The notes under the pieces are model-generated. The model did no database searches and was not told the DNA's origin. It saw only the letters and a program-made list of their open reading frames with translations. Positions 1 to 7,695 of a DNA stretch of 64,000 nt are shown one piece after another. This stretch comes from DASQMT01 sp963839615 (GTDB lineage Bacteria; Actinomycetota; Thermoleophilia; Solirubrobacterales; Solirubrobacteraceae), in the NCBI GenBank assembly GCA_963839615.1, contig CAWIVY010000005.1, positions 124,001 to 188,000 on the forward strand, written 5' to 3'. Position 1 is the first letter of the stretch, and every line of letters starts with the position of its first letter. Made by a program: the position numbers and the translations under genes.

Positions 1-433
1 GCGTGGTCGACTTGCCGGAGCCGGTCGTGCCGGTGAGCAGGATGATCCCGCGCTCCTCCTCGGCCAGCCGCTGGATCACGGGCGGCAGCGAGAGCTCCTC
101 GATCGACTTGATGTTGACCGGGATCGCACGCAGCACGAGCGAGACGAAGCCCTTCTGGCGGAAGGCGTTCACGCGAAAGCGGGCGAGGCCCTCGAGCGCG
201 TAGGAGAAGTCGACCTCGTTCTCGGCCTCGAACTCGGCCAGCTTGTTCGGGTCGTTGAGCATCTCGTGCAGGACGCGCTCGGTGTCCTGCGGGGCGAGGC
301 GATCGGTGTCGGCGATCGGCTCGAGCTTGCCGTGCAAGCGGACGAGCGGATAGGCGGGGACCTTGAGGTGAAGGTCGGAGCCCTCTGCCGCGATCAGGTA
401 GCGGAGGGCGTGGTCGAGATCGAATGCGGGCAT
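1..433 (-). CDS. pilT: PilT/GspE-family twitching ATPase, N-terminal part
   Basis: The gene runs off the left edge, so only about 144 N-terminal residues are visible. They contain the family's N-terminal PAS-like region (LIAAEGSDLHLKVP, then FRVNAFRQKGFVSLVLRAIP) and end in a Walker A loop, GTTGSGKST, at about residue 134. The 'SDLHL' and 'R.N.F.Q.G' motifs are typical of PilT, the hexameric ATPase that powers type IV pilus retraction at the inner membrane. The start ATG at 433 is the first one compatible with this conserved N-terminus. Walker B, the His box and the C-terminus lie outside the window, so PilT versus a related PilB/GspE-like ATPase cannot be fully separated, but the short N-terminal domain favours PilT. 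Confidence 0.85.
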   Translation of the reverse strand, partial: MPAFDLDHALRYLIAAEGSDLHLKVPAYPLVRLHGKLEPIADTDRLAPQDTERVLHEMLNDPNKLAEFEAENEVDFSYALEGLARFRVNAFRQKGFVSLVLRAIPVNIKSIEELSLPPVIQRLAEEERGIILLTGTTGSGKSTT

Positions 434-483
434 CGCGTCCTACATCGGCGCCTCGGCGACGAGGCTTGAGAGGCCGCGGCGGC

Positions 484-588
484 TCAGGTGGGCCGGTCGC
501 GCAGGCGGTCGCGCTGGTCCGCCGCCCAGAGGGCGATGCAGGGAAGGGTGGTGCCGATGGCGGCTGCGATGAGGATGGTCATGTCCAT
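484..588 (-). CDS. Possible 34-aa single-pass membrane peptide
   Basis: A short reading frame of 34 residues lies about 50 bases upstream of the pilT-like gene on the same strand. It reads as a hydrophobic segment (MTILIAAAIGTTLPCIALWAA) followed by a charged tail (DQRDRLRDRPT). This is the expected shape of a small membrane peptide. No family is recognised. It could be co-transcribed with the pilus ATPase, or be chance; the region is GC-rich and the only support is its composition and position. Confidence 0.3.
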   Translation of the reverse strand: MDMTILIAAAIGTTLPCIALWAADQRDRLRDRPT

Positions 589-675
589 GCATCCGAGACG
601 CTCCGGGTCGCGGCCTCATTCCCGGCTTGCGGTCAGCGGTTGCGCGCCTGGCCGCCGCGCACCAAGATCCGCGGC

Positions 676-1659
676 GTGCTCGTCCTGTCGCATGCCGATG
701 TGGAGTCGCTGCTCGATCCGCGCGAGCTGATCGACGCGCTCGCCACCGCGATGGCAGACCTGAGCACGGGACGCGCCTCGATGCCGAATCGCGTCGCGGC
801 GATGGTTCCGGAGCGCGACGGGCTGCTCGGCGCGATGCCCGGCTACGTGCCGTCGCTCGGCGCGCTGACCGCCAAGCTCGTGACGCTCTTCCCGCGCAAC
901 GCGGACGGGCCGCTGCCGACGCACCAGGCGTTGATCGGGGTGTTCGACCCCGCGACGGGGGAGCCCGTCGCGCTGATCGACGGGACGGCGGTCACCGCGT
1001 CGCGCACCGGCGCCGGCTCGGCGCTGTCGGTGCTGCTGCTGGCGCGCGAGGACGCCCGCGTGCTCGCGATCGCCGGCACGGGCGTGCAGGCCCGGGCCCA
1101 CGCACGGGCGGTGACGCTCGTGCGCGACTTCGGCGAGCTGCGCGTCGCGGGACGCAGCCGCGCGAAGGCCGAGCGGCTCGCGGAGGAGCTGCGCGGAGCC
1201 GGCCTGCCGGCGCTTGCCGCGGCCTCATACGAGGACGCGATCCGCGGCGCCGACGTCGTCTGCGCGACGACGCATTCCGACGCGCCCGTCGTGCGGCGCG
1301 AGTGGCTGGCGCCGGGCGCCCACGTGACGTCCGTCGGCTACAACCCGGCCGGCCGCGAGCTCGACGACGCCACGGTCGTCGACGCGCTCGTGGTGGTCGA
1401 GTCGCGCGCGACCGCCCTCGCGCCGACGCCCGCCGGCGCCAACGACCTGATCGAGCCGATCCGCGACGGGCTGATCGGCGAGGACCACGTGCACGCGGAG
1501 ATCGGTGAGCTCGTGGCGGGCCTGCGCCCGGGGCGCTCGTCGCCCGAGCAGATCACGCTCTACAAGTCCGTCGGAGTCGCCGTGCAGGACGCCGCCGCGG
1601 CGGCGCTCGTGCTCGCCCGCGCGCGGGAGACCGGCGCGGGCGCCTCGGTGGAGATCTAG
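676..1659 (+). CDS. Ornithine cyclodeaminase / mu-crystallin family protein
   Basis: About 327 residues from a GTG start that sits directly before the conserved opening VLSHADVESLLDP. The family signatures are present in order: a substrate region with TAKLVTLFPRN, GTAVTASRTGAGSALS, a Rossmann NAD(P)-binding motif (LAIAGTGVQARAHARA), and the C-terminal SVGVAVQDAAAAAL. Known members catalyse NAD-dependent deamination or reduction, such as ornithine to proline, alanine dehydrogenase in archaea, or ketimine reduction, so the substrate is not predictable here. Longer in-frame extensions upstream exist but lack family similarity. It converges on the primary sigma factor gene, with the two stop codons adjacent. 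Confidence 0.85.
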   Translation: MLVLSHADVESLLDPRELIDALATAMADLSTGRASMPNRVAAMVPERDGLLGAMPGYVPSLGALTAKLVTLFPRNADGPLPTHQALIGVFDPATGEPVALIDGTAVTASRTGAGSALSVLLLAREDARVLAIAGTGVQARAHARAVTLVRDFGELRVAGRSRAKAERLAEELRGAGLPALAAASYEDAIRGADVVCATTHSDAPVVRREWLAPGAHVTSVGYNPAGRELDDATVVDALVVVESRATALAPTPAGANDLIEPIRDGLIGEDHVHAEIGELVAGLRPGRSSPEQITLYKSVGVAVQDAAAAALVLARARETGAGASVEI

Positions 1660-2757
1660 CTACGCCACGTCGCGGAGCTTCTGCGCCTCGGCGAGGCTCT
1701 GGAGCTTCTTCAGCGACTGGTTCTCGATCTGGCGGATGCGCTCGCGCGTGACGTTGAACGTCCGCCCGACCTCGTCGAGCGTGCGCGGGTGCTCGCCGCC
1801 GAGCCCGTAGCGCAGCTCGAGCACGCGGCGCTCGCGGTAGGAGAGGTTCTCCAGCGCCTCGCGCAGCGCCTCCTTCGTGAGGATCTCGGCGGCGCGCTCG
1901 TACGGCGACTCGGCCCGCTCGTCGGCGATGAACTGGCCGAACTCGGACTCCTCCTCGTCGCCGACCGGCTTCTCGAGCGAGACGGGCGCCTGTGCGGAGC
2001 GCTTGATCGAGTCGACCTCCTCGGGATCGATCCCCGTGACGTCGGCGATCTCTTCCGGCGTGGGCTCGCGACCCAGCTCCGTGACGAGCTTGCGCTCGGC
2101 GCGGCCGATCTTGTTGAGCTTCTCGACCACGTGCACCGGGATGCGGATCGTGCGCGCCTTGTCGGCGAGCGCGCGCGCGATCGCCTGGCGGATCCACCAG
2201 GTGGCGTAGGTCGAGAACTTGAATCCCTTGCGGTAGTCGAACTTCTCCGCCGCGCGGACCAGGCCGAGCGTCCCCTCCTGGATCAGGTCGAGGAACGGGA
2301 GACCCTGGTTGCGGTAGTTCTTCGCGATCGAGACGACGAGCCGCAGGTTGGACTCGACCATCTTCTGCTTCGCGTCGAGGTCGCCGCGCTCGATCCTGCG
2401 CGCGAGATCGACCTCCTCCTGAGCCGTGAGCAGCCGGACCTTGCCGATGTCCTTCAGGAACAGCTGAAGCGAATCGGTGGTCATGTCCGGCTTGAGATCG
2501 ATCGCCGTCTTGGCCTTGCGGCGTCCGCGCTTGTCCGGCGCGCGCTCCTCCTGCGCGGCGAGCGCGGGGTCGATCTCCTCGACGAGCTCGATCTCCGACT
2601 TCTCGAGGAAGCCGTGCAGCTCCTCGACGTCGGCCTCGTCGAGGTCGATCTCCTGGACGGCCGTCGCGATCTCGGCAAACGTAAGGACGCCCACCTGCTG
2701 GCCCTTGAGGACCAGCCCCTTGACCTCTTCGAGTTCCTGCAGATCAACTACTGACAT
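1660..2757 (-). CDS. sigA: Primary RNA polymerase sigma factor (RpoD/SigA)
   Basis: A 365-residue group 1 sigma-70 factor. Region 1.2 is visible as DSLQLFLKDIGKVRLLTAQEEVDLARRIE (about residues 93-122). Region 2 follows, with NLRLVVSIAKNYRNQGLPFLDLIQEG and the near-invariant KFDYRKGFKFSTYATWWIRQAI. Region 3 is ARTIRIPVHVVEKLNK, and region 4.2 is the helix-turn-helix RTLDEVGRTFNVTRERIRQIENQSLKKL that reads the -35 element. The N-terminal region 1.1 is short and acidic. It should direct housekeeping transcription. A strong sigma-70-type promoter lies about 130 bases upstream, giving a long 5' leader. Confidence 0.97.
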   Translation of the reverse strand: MSVVDLQELEEVKGLVLKGQQVGVLTFAEIATAVQEIDLDEADVEELHGFLEKSEIELVEEIDPALAAQEERAPDKRGRRKAKTAIDLKPDMTTDSLQLFLKDIGKVRLLTAQEEVDLARRIERGDLDAKQKMVESNLRLVVSIAKNYRNQGLPFLDLIQEGTLGLVRAAEKFDYRKGFKFSTYATWWIRQAIARALADKARTIRIPVHVVEKLNKIGRAERKLVTELGREPTPEEIADVTGIDPEEVDSIKRSAQAPVSLEKPVGDEEESEFGQFIADERAESPYERAAEILTKEALREALENLSYRERRVLELRYGLGGEHPRTLDEVGRTFNVTRERIRQIENQSLKKLQSLAEAQKLRDVA

Positions 2758-2888
2758 CGATGTCCTGTCTAGCTTCGAGACCGCCGTGATTCAACCCACG
2801 AACGACTCTCGGTGTTGGGATTGGCACCAACCCGTCTCGCGAATCCCCGACCCGGTGGGAGGGCTGGAGTGCGCGCGACACTCAGGCC

Positions 2889-2917
2889 AGTCTAGGAACT
2901 TCCATTTTGGTCGTCAA
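2889..2917 (-). promoter_or_regulatory. Sigma-70-type promoter of the primary sigma factor gene
   Basis: Reading on the minus strand, TTGACG (2917-2912) and TAGACT (2894-2889) are separated by exactly 17 bases. This is close to the consensus -35/-10 pair for housekeeping sigma factors. Transcription would start near 2882, leaving a 5' untranslated leader of about 125 bases before the sigA ATG at 2757. The leader contains short complementary tracts but no riboswitch class that I recognise. Confidence 0.7.
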
Positions 2918-3035
2918 TCACACGAGCAGGCGAGAGCGACCCACTGCAGCAGGACGGCGCGGCGAAATCATCTTGTGCCTGAAGCTCGGCGGGCGTGCGC
3001 CGCGTCCTGACCGGGAACCGTACACTCGCAGACGC

Positions 3036-3638
3036 ATGTCTGACAAGGCCGCAAAGCCCAAGAAGTCGAAGTCGAAGCCGAAGAAGGACGAGAAGGGTGT
3101 GCTCGCGGCGCTGCCCTCCACCCGCGCCGAGCGGATCGGCACGCGGCGCGTGAGCGCGCCGGGCGCTTCCGCGCAACCCGCGAGCGCGAAGCCCGCCGCG
3201 GCGAAGGCGCCCGCCGCCAAGCGCGCCGCCGCCGCCAAGAGCTCCACGGCGGCCGCGAGGAAGCCGGCGCGCAAGCCGGCCAAGAAGCCCGCGGCCCCGC
3301 GCGTCACCGCCACGCGGCGCAAGGCAGCCGCCCCGCGCACCTTCGAGCCGACCCAGGCGGCCGAGACCGCCGCCGGCGCCGCCGACGAGCGCGCGGCCGG
3401 CGCGGTCCCACGGGCGACGCCCCGGTCCGAGCCTCGCCCGCGCGCGGTGCGCCCGGGCGCGCCCGGCATGGGGACGACGAGCGGCGAGCGCGACCAGCCG
3501 TCGCCCGAGCGCGGCCGCCCGAGCGGCGTGGATCTCGTGACCACCGCGGTCCAGGCCGCCGGTGAGCTGACCCAGATCGGCCTCACGATCGGCGGCCAGA
3601 TCATCAAGCGCGCCGTCAACCGGTTGCCGAAGCCGTAA
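3036..3638 (+). CDS. Lys/Ala-rich basic protein, histone-H1-like N-terminus
   Basis: 200 residues. The first ~110 are a low-complexity, strongly basic Lys/Ala/Pro tract (KAAKPKKSKSKPKK, then repeated AAK and PARKPAKKPA units) like the tails of histone H1-like or HU-tail proteins, suggesting DNA or RNA binding. The last ~40 residues (VDLVTTAVQAAGELTQIGLTIGGQIIKRAVNRLPKP) look like an amphipathic helix that could contact a membrane or partner. A TACACT hexamer at 3021-3026 could be a -10 box, which would put the transcription start almost at the ATG (leaderless). Divergent from sigA. Function unknown; nucleoid-associated is a guess. Confidence 0.65.
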   Translation: MSDKAAKPKKSKSKPKKDEKGVLAALPSTRAERIGTRRVSAPGASAQPASAKPAAAKAPAAKRAAAAKSSTAAARKPARKPAKKPAAPRVTATRRKAAAPRTFEPTQAAETAAGAADERAAGAVPRATPRSEPRPRAVRPGAPGMGTTSGERDQPSPERGRPSGVDLVTTAVQAAGELTQIGLTIGGQIIKRAVNRLPKP

Positions 3639-3672
3639 CCGCGACGCCACCCGGCGTCCTCTGCTAGCTTGC

Positions 3673-3811
3673 CGCGCGCCGAATCGCCGTGGCGCTCCGC
3701 CGCGGCGAGCGGGGGACCCGATGCGACCTCTGGTCGCCGGGGCGAATCGGCCGGACGTCCGGCCGTAGCGCTCTTTCTCTGCGCGAGCCCGTCAGCTCAC
3801 CTCGTAGGCAG
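3673..3811 (+). ncRNA. ydaO-yuaA type c-di-AMP riboswitch
   Basis: The stretch directly before the RlpA-like gene carries the conserved blocks of the ydaO/yuaA motif in the right order: a 5' CGCCGAATC, then GGGGGACCC (3711-3719), then GGGGCGAATC (3739-3748), then the 3' signature CCCGTCAGCTCACCTCGTAGGC (3788-3809). The last block ends about 12 bases before the start codon, overlapping the approach to the ribosome-binding site. Members of this class bind cyclic di-AMP and usually act as off-switches; in actinobacteria they commonly sit ahead of cell-wall hydrolases. Boundaries are approximate because no covariance search was run. Confidence 0.87.
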
Positions 3812-3821
3812 TGGAGAAAAG

Positions 3822-4499
3822 ATGAGGACCCCCGACCGCCGCACACTGATGCTGCTCGTCGCCTGCGTGCTCGCCGCGCCGGCTGCCGCGAGCGCCTCCG
3901 CCCCGACACCGACGGGCGGCACGAGCGCGCCCGGGCCGGAGCCGGCCCTCAGCGCGACGCCGAACGTGCTCGTCGGCAAGGTCGCGCGCTTCCGCGGCGG
4001 CTTCTCCGCGCGCGAGGCGGGCGCAACGGTGGCGATCGAGCGCTTCGACCGCGACGCCGGCGCCTGGATCGCCGTGGCCACCGCGGTCGTGGAGGCCGAC
4101 GGCAGCTACGCCGCGCGCTGGCGCGCCGACGTGGCCGGGCGCCATCGCACGCGCGCCGTGCTCCAGCACGACGGCAGCGGCGCGTTCGCGTCCACACCGC
4201 CTTACGAGGTCTCGATGACCGTCTACCGGCAGGCGGTCGCCAGCTGGTACGGACCGGGCTTCTACGGCCGCAGGACCGCCTGCGGCCAGCGCATGTCACG
4301 CTCGCTCCTCGGCGTCGCGCACCGCAGGCTCCCCTGCGGCACCGAGGTCGCGCTCACCTACGGCGGCAGGGCGATCACGGTGCCGGTGGTCGACCGCGGC
4401 CCGTTCCGGCCGGGACGCCGCTGGGACCTCACCGCGGCGACCGCGAAGGCGCTCGGCTTCACCTTCACGGACCGCATCGGCGCGGTCCGCGTCGGCTGA
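3822..4499 (+). CDS. rlpA: Secreted RlpA-like double-psi beta-barrel protein
   Basis: 225 residues. It has a signal peptide (MRTPDRRTLMLLVACVLAAPAAASA), then an Ig-like region of about 100 residues (GKVARFRGGFSAREAGATVAIERF...), then a C-terminal RlpA/expansin-like double-psi barrel. The barrel shows ASWYGPGFYGRRTACGQ, VAHRRLPCGTEVALTYGG, VPVVDRGPF and WDLTAATAKALG. RlpA proteins bind or cleave glycan strands of peptidoglycan lacking stem peptides. The ATG is preceded by GGAGA with short spacing and by a c-di-AMP riboswitch, so cell-wall remodelling here is probably tied to c-di-AMP level. The conserved His of lytic RlpA proteins was not confidently placed, so enzymatic activity is uncertain. 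Confidence 0.85.
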   Translation: MRTPDRRTLMLLVACVLAAPAAASASAPTPTGGTSAPGPEPALSATPNVLVGKVARFRGGFSAREAGATVAIERFDRDAGAWIAVATAVVEADGSYAARWRADVAGRHRTRAVLQHDGSGAFASTPPYEVSMTVYRQAVASWYGPGFYGRRTACGQRMSRSLLGVAHRRLPCGTEVALTYGGRAITVPVVDRGPFRPGRRWDLTAATAKALGFTFTDRIGAVRVG

Positions 4500-4533
4500 G
4501 CTCGCACACGCGCGACCTGGGTAACACGAGCGC

Positions 4534-5427
4534 ATGCGCGAACCAGATCCGATCCTGCTGACCGGCGCCTCCGGCTACGTCGGCTCGCACCTGCTCGAGG
4601 AGCTGCTGCGCCGCGGGCGCCGCGTCCGCGCCCTGATGCGCGATCCGGCGCCGGGCAGGCTGCCGGCCGAGGTCGAGGCGCGCCGCGGCGACGCGGTCGC
4701 CGGCACCGGGCTGCGCGAGGCGCTCGAGGGCTGCCGCACGGCCTACTACCTGATCCACTCGATGGGACGCGGATCCGGATCCACGGCCGAGTTCGCCCGC
4801 CGCGACCGCGAGGCGGCCGTCAACTTCGGCGAGGCGGCGCGCGACGCCGGGGTCGAGCGCGTCATCTATCTCGGCGGGCTCGGCGACGACACCTCGTCGC
4901 AGCACCTGCGCTCGCGTCACGAGGTGGCCGAGCTGCTGCGCCAGCGGGTGCCCGGGTTCGTGTACGTGCGCGCGGCGATGGTCATCGGCACCGGCAGCGC
5001 CTCGTTCGAGATGCTGCGCCACCTCACGCGGCGGCTGCCGGTGATGATCACGCCCCGCTGGCTCGACACGCGCTCCCAGCCCGTGGCGATCGCCGACGTC
5101 GCGCGGACGCTCGCCGATCTGGCCGAGCATCCGGAGGCGCCGGCGGAGGTGCAGCTCGGCGGCGCCGACGTGCTCACGTACCGTGACATGATCCGCCGGA
5201 CCGCGTCCGTGATGGGCCGGCGCAGGCCGATCGTGATCCCGGTGCCGCTGCTCACCCCCAGCCTGTCCTCCTATTGGGTCGCCCTCGTCACACCCGTCGA
5301 GGTCGGGCTGGTGCGCCCGCTGGTCGACGGGCTCAAGGAGGAGATGGTCGTGCGGACCCCGCCGCCGCCGGGGATCAACGACAGCCCGCTGGGCTTCGAC
5401 GAAGCGGTCCGGGAAGCGCTCGCGTGA
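4534..5427 (+). CDS. NAD(P)-binding SDR of the YbjT type
   Basis: 297 residues of an atypical (extended) short-chain dehydrogenase. The glycine-rich NAD(P) motif TGASGYVGSHLLEEL is at the N-terminus, followed by VRALMRDP, AYYLIHSMG, RVIYLGGLG, and an atypical substrate half ending PPPPGINDSPLGFDEAVREAL. YbjT-like proteins are uncharacterised NAD(P)-dependent reductases or isomerases; many carry a C-terminal SRPBCC/DUF2867 domain that is missing here but may be supplied by the next gene, whose GTG overlaps this stop codon. The substrate is unknown. Confidence 0.8.
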   Translation: MREPDPILLTGASGYVGSHLLEELLRRGRRVRALMRDPAPGRLPAEVEARRGDAVAGTGLREALEGCRTAYYLIHSMGRGSGSTAEFARRDREAAVNFGEAARDAGVERVIYLGGLGDDTSSQHLRSRHEVAELLRQRVPGFVYVRAAMVIGTGSASFEMLRHLTRRLPVMITPRWLDTRSQPVAIADVARTLADLAEHPEAPAEVQLGGADVLTYRDMIRRTASVMGRRRPIVIPVPLLTPSLSSYWVALVTPVEVGLVRPLVDGLKEEMVVRTPPPPGINDSPLGFDEAVREALA

Positions 5428-6191
5428 AGCTGCTCAACCGCACGCGCGAACGCCGCATCGCCGATGCGGTGATACGCGATCCCGCCGAGCACACCGCATT
5501 CGACGAGCACGGCGCCGTGCGCTCGATCCAGGCAGCCGACCTGACGATGCCGGAGGCCGAGCTCGACGCGATCTGGACGCTGATGCACCTCGAGCGGCTC
5601 GCGCGGACGTACTGGAAGTACCTCTCGCGCGTGACGCTCGGCCTGATCCGCGTCGCCTACACGCCGACCGAGCGCTACGTCGTCTTCATCAGCCGCCCGT
5701 TCGTCCTGCTGCGCTTCCGCGCGCCGGAGTACTCGATGGACGCCGAGCACGGCATCGTGCGCTGGCGCATCCGCGACGGCATCCTCGTCGCCTCCGAGGG
5801 CCACGAGGGCGACGGCTATCTCGAGATCGACCTGCTCCGTTGCCCTGCGGACACGCCCGGTCGCGCCAAGCTCCACGTCGAGGTCGAGATCGCCTCGTTC
5901 TACCCGGCGATCGCGTTCCGGGTCGCGCGCTGGGTCTACGCGAACACCCAGTCGCGCATCCACGTGCTCGTCACCCACGGCTTCCTGCGCTCGCTCGCGA
6001 AACTCGAGCTGGAGGAGTCGGCCGTCGGGCGCTTCGCGACCGAGGACCCGGGCACGCGGGCGAAGGCCGACGGCGACGGCCCGCACGAGTCGAGCGACGT
6101 CACGGTCGGCGACACGCCGTGGCCGCTCGTCGGCGCGCTCGCCGCCGCGGCGGCGGCCGCGCTGGCGCTGCTGGTGCGCGGCCGGCGCTGA
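5424..6191 (+). CDS. Membrane-anchored SRPBCC-like protein, partner of the SDR
   Basis: 255 residues, starting at a GTG that overlaps the upstream TGA (GTGA), which indicates translational coupling with the YbjT-like gene. The body has alternating strands and helices (WKYLSRVTLGLIRVAYTPTERYVVFISRPFVLLRFRAPEY, IVRWRIRDGILVA, LHVEVEIASFYPAI) compatible with a helix-grip hydrophobic pocket. It ends in a single membrane segment (PWPLVGALAAAAAAALALLV) and a basic tail. In related genomes a DUF2867/SRPBCC domain is fused to YbjT-like SDRs, so I infer this is the split second half. Fold assignment is by analogy, not by motif. Confidence 0.6.
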   Translation: MKLLNRTRERRIADAVIRDPAEHTAFDEHGAVRSIQAADLTMPEAELDAIWTLMHLERLARTYWKYLSRVTLGLIRVAYTPTERYVVFISRPFVLLRFRAPEYSMDAEHGIVRWRIRDGILVASEGHEGDGYLEIDLLRCPADTPGRAKLHVEVEIASFYPAIAFRVARWVYANTQSRIHVLVTHGFLRSLAKLELEESAVGRFATEDPGTRAKADGDGPHESSDVTVGDTPWPLVGALAAAAAAALALLVRGRR

Positions 6192-6192
6192 C

Positions 6193-7182
6193 TCAGCCGC
6201 CCGCGTAGCCGGTCAGCCCGCGCAGCTTCGTGCGGTCGTGACGCGACTGGATCCGGCGCACGGTGCCCGAGCGCGAGCGCATCACGAGCGACTCCGTGCT
6301 CGCGCCGCGCGCGCCGCCGTAGCGCACGCCCTGGAGCACGTCGCCGTCGGTCACGCCGGTGGCGGAGAAGAAGACGTCCTCGCCGCGGACGAGGTCGTCG
6401 TGCGTCAGCACGCGGTCGAGGTCGCGCCCGGCCTCGACCGCGGCCGCGCGTTCCGCGTCGTCGCGCGCATAGAGCCGGCCGACCAGCGCCCCGCCGATGC
6501 ACTTCACGGCCGCGGCCGTGATCACGCCCTCCGGCGTGCCGCCGATGCCCCAGAGGAAGTCGGCGGCGCGATCCGGCGAGATCGCGTTCAGGGCGCCCGA
6601 CACGTCGCCGTCGGTGATCAGCGTCACGCGGCCGCCGGCCGCGCGGATCGCCTCGATCCCCTCCGCGTGGCGCGGGCGGTCGAGCACGATCGCCATCACG
6701 TCGTTGACGTCGGTGCCCTTGCGCTCGGCGATCAGCCCGACCGTCTCGCCGAGCGGCCGGTCGAGGTCGAGCAGGTCCGCGAACTGGTCGCCCACGGCCA
6801 TCTTCTCCATGTAGACGATCGGCCCGGGATCGAACATCGTGCCGCGCTCGGCCAGCGCGATCACCGCGATCGCGCTCGGCATCCCGAACGCGCACAGGCG
6901 CGTGCCCTCGAGCGGGTCGACCGCGATGTCGACGAGCGGCGGCGTGCCGTCGCCGATCACCTCGCCGTTGTGCAGCATCGGCGCCTCGTCCTTCTCGCCC
7001 TCGCCGATCACGACGACGCCGTCCATGTGGATCGTGTGGAGGACCGCGTGCATCCCGTCGACGGCCGCCTGGTCGGCGGCCTCCTTGTCGCCGCGGCCGA
7101 TCCAGCGCGCGCTGGCCAACGCGGCGGCCTCGGTCACGCGCACGAGCTCCAGCGCGAGGTTGCGATCCGGTGCCGCCTTCAA
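6193..7182 (-). CDS. glpX: Class II fructose-1,6-bisphosphatase
   Basis: 329 residues, normal length for GlpX. It shows the metal and phosphate motifs of the family: VVIGEGEKDEAPML, VDIAVDPLEGT, KMAVG, an internal DGDVSGA, FLWGIGGTPEGVI, and a C-terminal DVFFSATGVTDGD. It hydrolyses fructose-1,6-bisphosphate to fructose-6-phosphate in gluconeogenesis and is the main actinobacterial FBPase. It lies one base downstream of a membrane-protein gene on the same strand, which suggests co-transcription. Confidence 0.95.
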   Translation of the reverse strand: MKAAPDRNLALELVRVTEAAALASARWIGRGDKEAADQAAVDGMHAVLHTIHMDGVVVIGEGEKDEAPMLHNGEVIGDGTPPLVDIAVDPLEGTRLCAFGMPSAIAVIALAERGTMFDPGPIVYMEKMAVGDQFADLLDLDRPLGETVGLIAERKGTDVNDVMAIVLDRPRHAEGIEAIRAAGGRVTLITDGDVSGALNAISPDRAADFLWGIGGTPEGVITAAAVKCIGGALVGRLYARDDAERAAAVEAGRDLDRVLTHDDLVRGEDVFFSATGVTDGDVLQGVRYGGARGASTESLVMRSRSGTVRRIQSRHDRTKLRGLTGYAGG

Positions 7183-7183
7183 C

Positions 7184-7645
7184 TCAGAACACCCCCGGTG
7201 GCTTGCGTTTGCGCTCGACCTCGGTGGCGCGCTTGGCGCCGCCGACCATCATCAGGATGATCCCGAGCAGCGCGAGGAACCAGCCGAACTGGAGCCCGAT
7301 CTCGGACCGCGGCTCCCCCGGCCTGCTGACGATCCCGCTGTAGAGCACCAGGCCGAGCGCGGCCATCGCGACCACCGCGGTCATCTCGCCGCGCGGCCAC
7401 GAGAGCTCGTGGTCGCGCAGGACGATCCAGGCGAGGATCAACGGCGCGGCGGCCGCGGCGAGCATCAGCCAGCGGATCATCGGATGCACGTCCCACGCGC
7501 TGAAGTCGCCGCGCGCGCCGTCGATCTCCGCGTTCGGGTTGTCCGACGTGCCGTACCAGGGCAGGAACGTGGCGACGGCGAGCAGCAGGCCCCCCGCGAC
7601 CGCGATCCACTCCGAGCCGCTGATCCGGTCGAACGCGAGGCGCAT
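7184..7645 (-). CDS. Four-helix integral membrane protein
   Basis: 153 residues with about four hydrophobic segments: WIAVAGGLLLAVATFLPW, WLMLAAAAAPLILAWIVL, MTAVVAMAALGLVLY and FGWFLALLGIILMMVGGA, ending in a basic tail. A conserved-looking FLPWYGT sits after the first helix, a feature of many unnamed actinobacterial membrane proteins. It is placed immediately upstream of glpX, separated by a single base, and divergent from the LLM oxidoreductase gene. No function can be assigned. Confidence 0.75.
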   Translation of the reverse strand: MRLAFDRISGSEWIAVAGGLLLAVATFLPWYGTSDNPNAEIDGARGDFSAWDVHPMIRWLMLAAAAAPLILAWIVLRDHELSWPRGEMTAVVAMAALGLVLYSGIVSRPGEPRSEIGLQFGWFLALLGIILMMVGGAKRATEVERKRKPPGVF

Positions 7646-7695
7646 CTGGCGTCGGACCCTACCTGCCCGTCGACGGTTGGGTAGCGTGACGGCCC

